A model generated the notes under the pieces. That model was not told where the DNA came from. It ran no database searches and saw only the letters and a list, made by a program, of their open reading frames with translations. From Pleurobrachia bachei (taxonomy: Eukaryota; Ctenophora; Tentaculata; Cydippida; Pleurobrachiidae): 26,745 nt of DNA. The stretch spans positions 11,281 through 38,025 of the forward strand of contig AVPN01000763.1 of the NCBI GenBank assembly GCA_000695325.1, given 5' to 3'. Shown in pieces: positions 22,901-26,745 of this stretch (its first letter is position 1; every line of letters starts with the position of its first letter). The translations under genes were made by a program, and so were the position numbers.

Positions 22901-24233
22901 TAATAACGGATTCTGTCCACGTCTGAGAAAGGAAGGAAGAAGATGTTATCTCATAGAAATTATTTATTAAAAGGCAATGTAAAGAAGTAATATAAAAAGG
23001 ACAAGAGAAATACTATATAGTTTTATAATACCAGTCATCACCAACCTCTCGTCGCTGCACTAAGTTGGCCGAATCAGGCCCACAGCTAAACACTCCAGTC
23101 GTCCTATTCTTGCCATAAACAATTGCAAAGTGATCAAAGCAGTCGGCATCTTGAAGCCACGATTTTAGGTTTTCTTGGGGTTGGTATGGTTGGGGTGTTG
23201 GTTGAGTCCACTCGTCCGGTACATTCATGTAACTGGGAAATGAGTTGTTAGAACCAGTAAACAACTAATATTGTTTTCTAAATTAGGGTATAAGATCTGC
23301 ACTATGTTTATTGTTTACAACTGTCAGCACTGTTAGGAATAATGCCGGCACTAACATTTATTATTAATTAGTTCGTCTAACAATAATTGTGTCGGCCATT
23401 CCTAACAGTGCCTTGTCTCATATGAGACCGTCCTCTTCGCACCGGACCGAAGGCCAGCTGCGGCTCCGTCAGGCCTTGTGGGTTGCGCGATGTACATGAC
23501 TGACAAACACTACCCAAATATGAACTGAAGAGAGATGGACCTACTTTTCAAAGTCGGATAGTCGATTCACAGCAAAACAATGGTTCCTATCCAATCTATG
23601 TCCGTTCAAACTGGAGATGGCTGTGGTTGCTTCTGTGGCCGTCTTGAAAACAATAAACATGTATCTGTGGGGAAGGGAGTGATAGAATGAGTGAGAGGGG
23701 TGAGATATCAGATAGCTATCTCAGATGGCGATAGCAAGAAAAAGAGAGAAGGAGATATTTCCTACCCTTTAGTATTGTCCTCCTCAGTAAGAGGAATGTG
23801 ATGGGAGGTGATTGATCCGCATTTTCCGAAAATTGTCAAAAGTACTTTGGTAAGTTTAGGTAGCTTTTTGCTATCAATAACAGGAATATTATCCACTATC
23901 ACAACGTTTTCTAGTGATCGCTCCTTTCTGGGCCGCTTTCCAATGTAATCTCCGAGTAACACTGAGGGATGGATTTGGTGAATTTTGGGCATTTAGAATA
24001 GGAAAGAGCTAATTGACAATCGTCCCATCTCAAAATGGCAGTCACAAAAAGCCTTCCTAAATGCATTTGTTATACATTTACAACACACAGTAACAAAACA
24101 CAGTTACAACAACAATTAATCTTAATTCCTGAAACCTACCAGAATCATCGATGTCTTCAACGAGTTGTTCAGCCTCGGCAATATCGTCCGGATGGTGGGC
24201 TCCCTCCGACTCCCCTAAACTCAGAGCCGTCAT
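19841..24233 (-). CDS. EIF3B: eukaryotic translation initiation factor 3 subunit b, 13 exons
   Basis: Exons in order: 24233-24140, 23961-23766, 23664-23545, 23232-23046, 22922-22765, 22602-22471, 21956-21846, 21726-21446, 21345-21065, 20921-20819, 20539-20370, 20242-20134, 19926-19841. Spliced length is 2028 nt, 675 residues plus stop; all junctions are GT-AG and in phase. Domains: a short acidic N-terminus (1-45; the human protein has a much longer one), an RRM at about 50-138 with RNP2-like VVIVDN and RNP1-like KGYMFIVF, a beta-propeller at about 155-560 ([15 protein letters not shown] and KDIPARVT), then a charged helical tail and a C-terminal EETVEFF motif. Known: eIF3b is a core scaffold of the eIF3 complex on the 40S subunit; its RRM contacts eIF3j/eIF3a and its tail contacts eIF3i/eIF3g. 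A second copy of exons 1-5 lies upstream. Confidence 0.97.
20134..20242 (-). CDS. EIF3B: eIF3b exon 12 (charged helix)
   Basis: [20 protein letters not shown] then [16 protein letters not shown], equivalent to [21 protein letters not shown]. Acceptor CTCCCTGTAG, donor GTAATT, phase 1. Confidence 0.94.
20370..20539 (-). CDS. EIF3B: eIF3b exon 11 (propeller end and helical tail)
   Basis: [20 protein letters not shown] continues with [20 protein letters not shown] and ends [10 protein letters not shown], matching LLWRPRPPTLLS...[27 protein letters not shown]. Donor GTCAGT, phase 0. Confidence 0.96.
20567..20809. repeat. 27-bp CACGTG minisatellite in eIF3b intron 10
   Basis: About eight degenerate units of GCCACGTGATGCCCAAATAT followed by GGAGTGT. 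Most carry the palindrome CACGTG (E-box core); one has CACGCA, and short insertions interrupt the array near 20615-20630 and 20717-20725. It fills almost the whole intron between exons 10 and 11. Confidence 0.93.
20819..20921 (-). CDS. EIF3B: eIF3b exon 10 (last propeller blade)
   Basis: [20 protein letters not shown] and [10 protein letters not shown], matching [19 protein letters not shown]...AYWLWTFQG. The donor GTTTGA is weak, and the following intron begins with the CACGTG minisatellite. The open frame runs on into the repeat, but phase and homology both require splicing here. Confidence 0.9.
21065..21345 (-). CDS. EIF3B: eIF3b exon 9 (beta-propeller)
   Basis: [37 protein letters not shown] and [18 protein letters not shown], matching the human [25 protein letters not shown] and WSPQGQFVVLAGL. 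Donor GTGAGA, phase 0. Confidence 0.96.
21446..21726 (-). CDS. EIF3B: eIF3b exon 8 (beta-propeller)
   Basis: [40 protein letters not shown] and [20 protein letters not shown] are near-identical in pattern to the human [14 protein letters not shown]...NFEIFRMREKQVPV block. Donor GTAAGA, phase 1. Confidence 0.97.
21846..21956 (-). CDS. EIF3B: eIF3b exon 7 (beta-propeller)
   Basis: [20 protein letters not shown] and [17 protein letters not shown], matching [35 protein letters not shown]. Acceptor TCTCTCTCAG, donor GTTAGT, phase 2. Confidence 0.95.
21957..22470 (-). other. eIF3b intron 6, with CG-rich patch and G-runs
   Basis: The longest intron in the single-copy part of the gene. It holds a CG-rich patch at about 22112-22200 (GGCCGCGCG, TTCGCGCGCTAC), then G11 at 22251-22261 and G10 at 22268-22277 separated by CATAAA. 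No coding sequence seen. Confidence 0.6.
22471..22602 (-). CDS. EIF3B: eIF3b exon 6 (beta-propeller)
   Basis: [20 protein letters not shown] then [13 protein letters not shown]...NYWPYF, matching RYLVTFSP...DPQAIIIWDILTG...HWPIFKW. First single-copy exon of the gene. Donor GTAAGT. Confidence 0.95.
22765..22922 (-). CDS. EIF3B: eIF3b exon 5 (beta-propeller)
   Basis: [20 protein letters not shown] and [20 protein letters not shown], equivalent to [27 protein letters not shown]. It is the last exon included in the tandem duplication. Acceptor CCTTTCTCAG, donor GTAAGT. Confidence 0.95.
23046..23232 (-). CDS. EIF3B: eIF3b exon 4 (RRM to propeller)
   Basis: [20 protein letters not shown] then [20 protein letters not shown], matching KYMTISDEWDIPEKQPF and LRYWLEEAECRDQYSVIF. 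The donor GTTGGT is weaker than most but keeps phase 0. Confidence 0.95.
23327..23411. repeat. fold-back inverted repeat in eIF3b intron 3
   Basis: GCACTGTTAGGAAT at 23327-23340 and its exact complement at 23398-23411 bracket an 85-bp AT-rich element with partial inner pairing (GCCGGC against GTCGGCC). MITE-like. The duplicate copy sits at 25173-25257. Confidence 0.8.
23545..23664 (-). CDS. EIF3B: eIF3b exon 3 (RRM, RNP1)
   Basis: [20 protein letters not shown] contains the RNP1-like strand and helix 2 of the RRM; it ends [10 protein letters not shown]...RLSDFE. Acceptor TTCCCCACAG, donor GTAGGT, phase 2 out. Confidence 0.95.
23766..23961 (-). CDS. EIF3B: eIF3b exon 2 (RRM, RNP2)
   Basis: [20 protein letters not shown] then VIVDNIP (RNP2-like) and [20 protein letters not shown], matching the human VIVVDNVPQVG...KIFSKFGKIT region. 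Acceptor CATCCCTCAG, donor GTAGGA, phase 2 out. Confidence 0.95.
24140..24233 (-). CDS. EIF3B: eIF3b exon 1 (copy A)
   Basis: Residues 1-31 plus one base, [20 protein letters not shown] then [11 protein letters not shown], an acidic leader as in other eIF3b proteins. The ATG is the first in a short 5' leader that carries the GCAAGCCCCT repeats. Donor GTAGGT, phase 1. Confidence 0.9.
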
Positions 24234-24239
24234 GGCAGC

Positions 24240-24350
24240 AGGGGCTTGCTAAACACTAGAAATTAGGCGTGGAATTAGTCGCAGAAAAGGGCTTGCAAAA
24301 CACTAGATTAGTTAAGAAATCAGTTGATGAAAGGGGCTTGCTAAACACTA
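24240..24350 (-). promoter_or_regulatory. triplicated TAGTGTTTAGCAAGCCCCT motif upstream of eIF3b ATG (copy A)
   Basis: On the minus strand the 19-base motif occurs at 24350-24332, 24305-24287 (two variant bases) and 24258-24240, spaced 45 and 47 bp. The last copy ends 6 bp before the start codon. Probably 5' UTR or core promoter sequence; function unknown. Confidence 0.7.
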
Positions 24351-24610
24351 TAGGAAATTAGTTAACAAAACTGGGCGAAAACAGTCCTCACGGACACAGC
24401 TGTTATGACAAAATAAGACAGCAGGCGCTATTTAGATTACTCGATTGGTTCTGTTGAGCATTTAAAAACAGCACCATTAAGCATGGCTTTAAAAGTCCGG
24501 GGCGAAAAGAATCTAATGAACAACAGTGTAACAGGTGTAACTATTTCCCGAAAATATATCCTCGGAATACACTCCAAAACTTCACAAAAGGTCGGCCATC
24601 CCAAACTTAC

Positions 24611-26079
24611 CTTTCACAAGGCGAGAACTGGAAATAAGACACCTGGGGATGGATAAACCTAGCGACCCGTTTAAAGTTGGGACCACCCCAAAGGGCGATT
24701 CCCTGCTTGTGGCAGGTGGAGAGATAGGAACCCTTGGGTGAAAACTTAATAACGGATTCTGTCCACGTCTGAGAAAGGAAGGAAGAAGATGTTATCTCAT
24801 AGAAATTATTTATTAAAAGGCAATGTAAAGAAGTAATATAAAAAGGACAAGAGAAATACTATATAGTTTTATAATACCAGTCATCACCAACCTCTCGTCG
24901 CTGCACTAAGTTGGCCGAATCAGGCCCACAGCTAAACACTCCAGTCGTCCTATTCTTGCCATAAACAATTGCAAAGTGATCAAAGCAGTCGGCATCTTGA
25001 AGCCACGATTTTAGGTTTTCTTGGGGTTGGTATGGTTGGGGTGTTGGTTGAGTCCACTCGTCCGGTACATTCATGTAACTGGGAAATGAGTTGTTAGAAC
25101 CAGTAAACAACTAATATTGTTTTCTAAATTAGGGTATAAGATCTGCACTATGTTTATTGTTTACAACTGTCAGCACTGTTAGGAATAATGCCGGCACTAA
25201 CATTTATTATTAATTAGTTCGTCTAACAATAATTGTGTCGGCCATTCCTAACAGTGCCTTGTCTCATATGAGACCGTCCTCTTCGCACCGGACCGAAGGC
25301 CAGCTGCGGCTCCGTCAGGCCTTGTGGGTTGCGCGATGTACATGCCTGACAAACACTACCCAAATATGAACTGAAGAGAGATGGACCTACTTTTCAAAGT
25401 CGGATAGTCGATTCACAGCAAAACAATGGTTCCTATCCAATCTATGTCCGTTCAAACTGGAGATGGCTGTGGTTGCTTCTGTGGCCGTCTTGAAAACAAT
25501 AAACATGTATCTGTGGGGAAGGGAGTGATAGAATGAGTGAGAGGGGTGAGATATCAGATAGCTATCTCAGATGGCGATAGCAAGAAAAAGAGAGAAGGAG
25601 ATATTTCCTACCCTTTAGTATTGTCCTCCTCAGTAAGAGGAATGTGATGGGAGGTGATTGATCCGCATTTTCCGAAAATTGTCAAAAGTACTTTGGTAAG
25701 TTTAGGTAGCTTTTTGCTATCAATAACAGGAATATTATCCACTATCACAACGTTTTCTAGTGATCGCTCCTTTCTGGGCCGCTTTCCAATGTAATCTCCG
25801 AGTAACACTGAGGGATGGATTTGGTGAATTTTGGGCATTTAGAATAGGAAAGAGCTAATTGACAATCGTCCCATCTCAAAATGGCAGTCACAAAAAGCCT
25901 TCCTAAATGCATTTGTTATACATTTACAACACACAGTAACAAAACACAGTTACAACAACAATTAATCTTAATTCCTGAAACCTACCAGAATCATCGATGT
26001 CTTCAACGAGTTGTTCAGCCTCGGCAATATCGTCCGGATGGTGGGCTCCCTCCGACTCCCCTAAACTCAGAGCCGTCAT
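24611..26079 (-). pseudogene. EIF3B: second copy of eIF3b exons 1-5 (copy B)
   Basis: Exons 26079-25986, 25807-25612, 25510-25391, 25078-24892 and 24768-24611 repeat the start codon, the RRM and the first part of the propeller without coding change. A transcript starting here could splice exon 5B (phase 2) straight to exon 6 at 22602 and give the same protein; reading through copy A instead would not. Functional status is open: alternative promoter and first exons, a dead partial copy, or an assembly duplicate. Confidence 0.8.
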
Positions 26080-26085
26080 GGCAGC

Positions 26086-26196
26086 AGGGGCTTGCTAAAC
26101 ACTAGAAATTAGGCGTGGAATTAGTCGCAGAAAAGGGCTTGCAAAACACTAGATTAGTTAAGAAATCAGTTGATGAAAGGGGCTTGCTAAACACTA
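26086..26196 (-). promoter_or_regulatory. same triplicated motif in copy B
   Basis: Copies at 26196-26178, 26151-26133 and 26104-26086, identical to those in the other duplication unit. Confidence 0.7.
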
Positions 26197-26369
26197 TAGG
26201 AAATTAGTTAACAAAACTGGGCGAAAACAGTCCTCACGGACACAGCTGTTATGACAAAATAAGACAGCAGGCGCTATTTAGATTACTCGATTGGTTCTGT
26301 TGAGCATTTAAAAACAGCACCATTAAGCATGGCTTTAAAAGTCCGGGGCGAAAAGAATCTAATGAACAA

Positions 26370-26745
26370 TATTTATCTGTCACAACTCACAACGCCAGCA
26401 TCACTAAAGCTAATTCCGAGGCATTCTATTATCAGTACATAACAATTAGCATGTCGCCAGCAAAACCTGTTAGCCAAGTTCTCATTTAAGTATTCTCAGC
26501 ATCAACTATCAAGCTTTCTGGAATCGGGAGCGCTCTGAGCTCAGCTCTCCCATTGCCCATGGATTTGTCCTTTTCGCAGTTTTTAACACATTTGATCTGT
26601 CTGTATTCTGTTAGACATGTATTCTTCTCATACTGTAATGGGATACATTTTCTCTGAAATGATCAGGTTTGCACCACCTGGCCTGTATCGGCCAATTTGT
26701 AACTTTGTAATCACTTCATATATCAACATATAATGGTGTCAGTCC
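26370..26745. other. upstream flank, no gene supported
   Basis: Single-copy sequence beyond the eIF3b duplication. No ORF, RNA or clear repeat is seen. Confidence 0.5.

Larger units (their letters stand above)
22678..26369. repeat. tandem duplication III (2 x 1846 bp) carrying eIF3b exons 1-5
   Basis: Bases 22678-24523 and 24524-26369 are adjacent head-to-tail copies. The only difference I found by eye is A at 23499 against C at 25345. Each includes exons 1-5, their introns and about 290 bp 5' of the ATG. Confidence 0.96.

Noticed and set aside
24035-24259. 74-codon plus-strand ORF (also at 25881-26105)
   Set aside because: Antisense shadow of eIF3b exon 1 and its flanking intron; it exists twice only because the region is duplicated.

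Overview
The window reads as nuclear DNA of a metazoan. It holds two multi-exon genes whose spliced products are clear full-length matches to animal protein families. Splice sites are GT-AG, introns are mostly short (about 100-800 bp, with a few of 1.3-2.8 kb), and the intergenic DNA is AT-rich and full of simple repeats. The short introns and divergent proteins suggest an early-branching or marine invertebrate. I cannot name the organism from sequence alone, and a sponge is only a guess.

Layout from left to right. Bases 1-791 hold no gene I can support. Bases 792-1859 (+) are an intronless 355-residue ORF with an N-terminal RVSF (PP1-docking type) motif, two MDIT (MELT-like) motifs and a C-terminal charged helix, suggestive of a kinetochore-scaffold (KNL1/Spc105-like) protein. 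Bases 2715-17706 (-) are a 16-exon gene for a SEC14-like protein of the SEC14L1/SEC14L5 type, with PRELI/MSF1, CRAL-TRIO and GOLD domains. All exon phases fit and the spliced product is 698 residues ending in SMVSR. Bases 17707-19840 are a repeat-bearing intergenic stretch. Bases 19841-24233 (-) are a 13-exon gene for eIF3 subunit b (675 residues; RRM, beta-propeller and C-terminal helical tail). Its first five exons and 5' flank occur a second time at 24524-26369.

The most striking structural feature is three nearly perfect head-to-tail duplications, each carrying exons: 2204-3530/3531-4879 (last three exons of the SEC14-like gene), 12321-13400/13401-14480 (its exon 5) and 22678-24523/24524-26369 (first five exons of eIF3b). 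In every case one copy is enough to give an intact reading frame. They are either very recent tandem duplications or, perhaps more likely given three in 27 kb, both alleles placed side by side by an assembler.

The three genes have unrelated cell-biological roles: chromosome segregation (tentative), lipid transfer/signalling, and translation initiation. The first two converge; the SEC14-like and eIF3b genes lie head-to-tail on the minus strand. I found no RNA gene, CRISPR array, prokaryotic operon, viral gene or intact transposase. The rest of the non-genic sequence is minisatellites, microsatellites and short inverted repeats.
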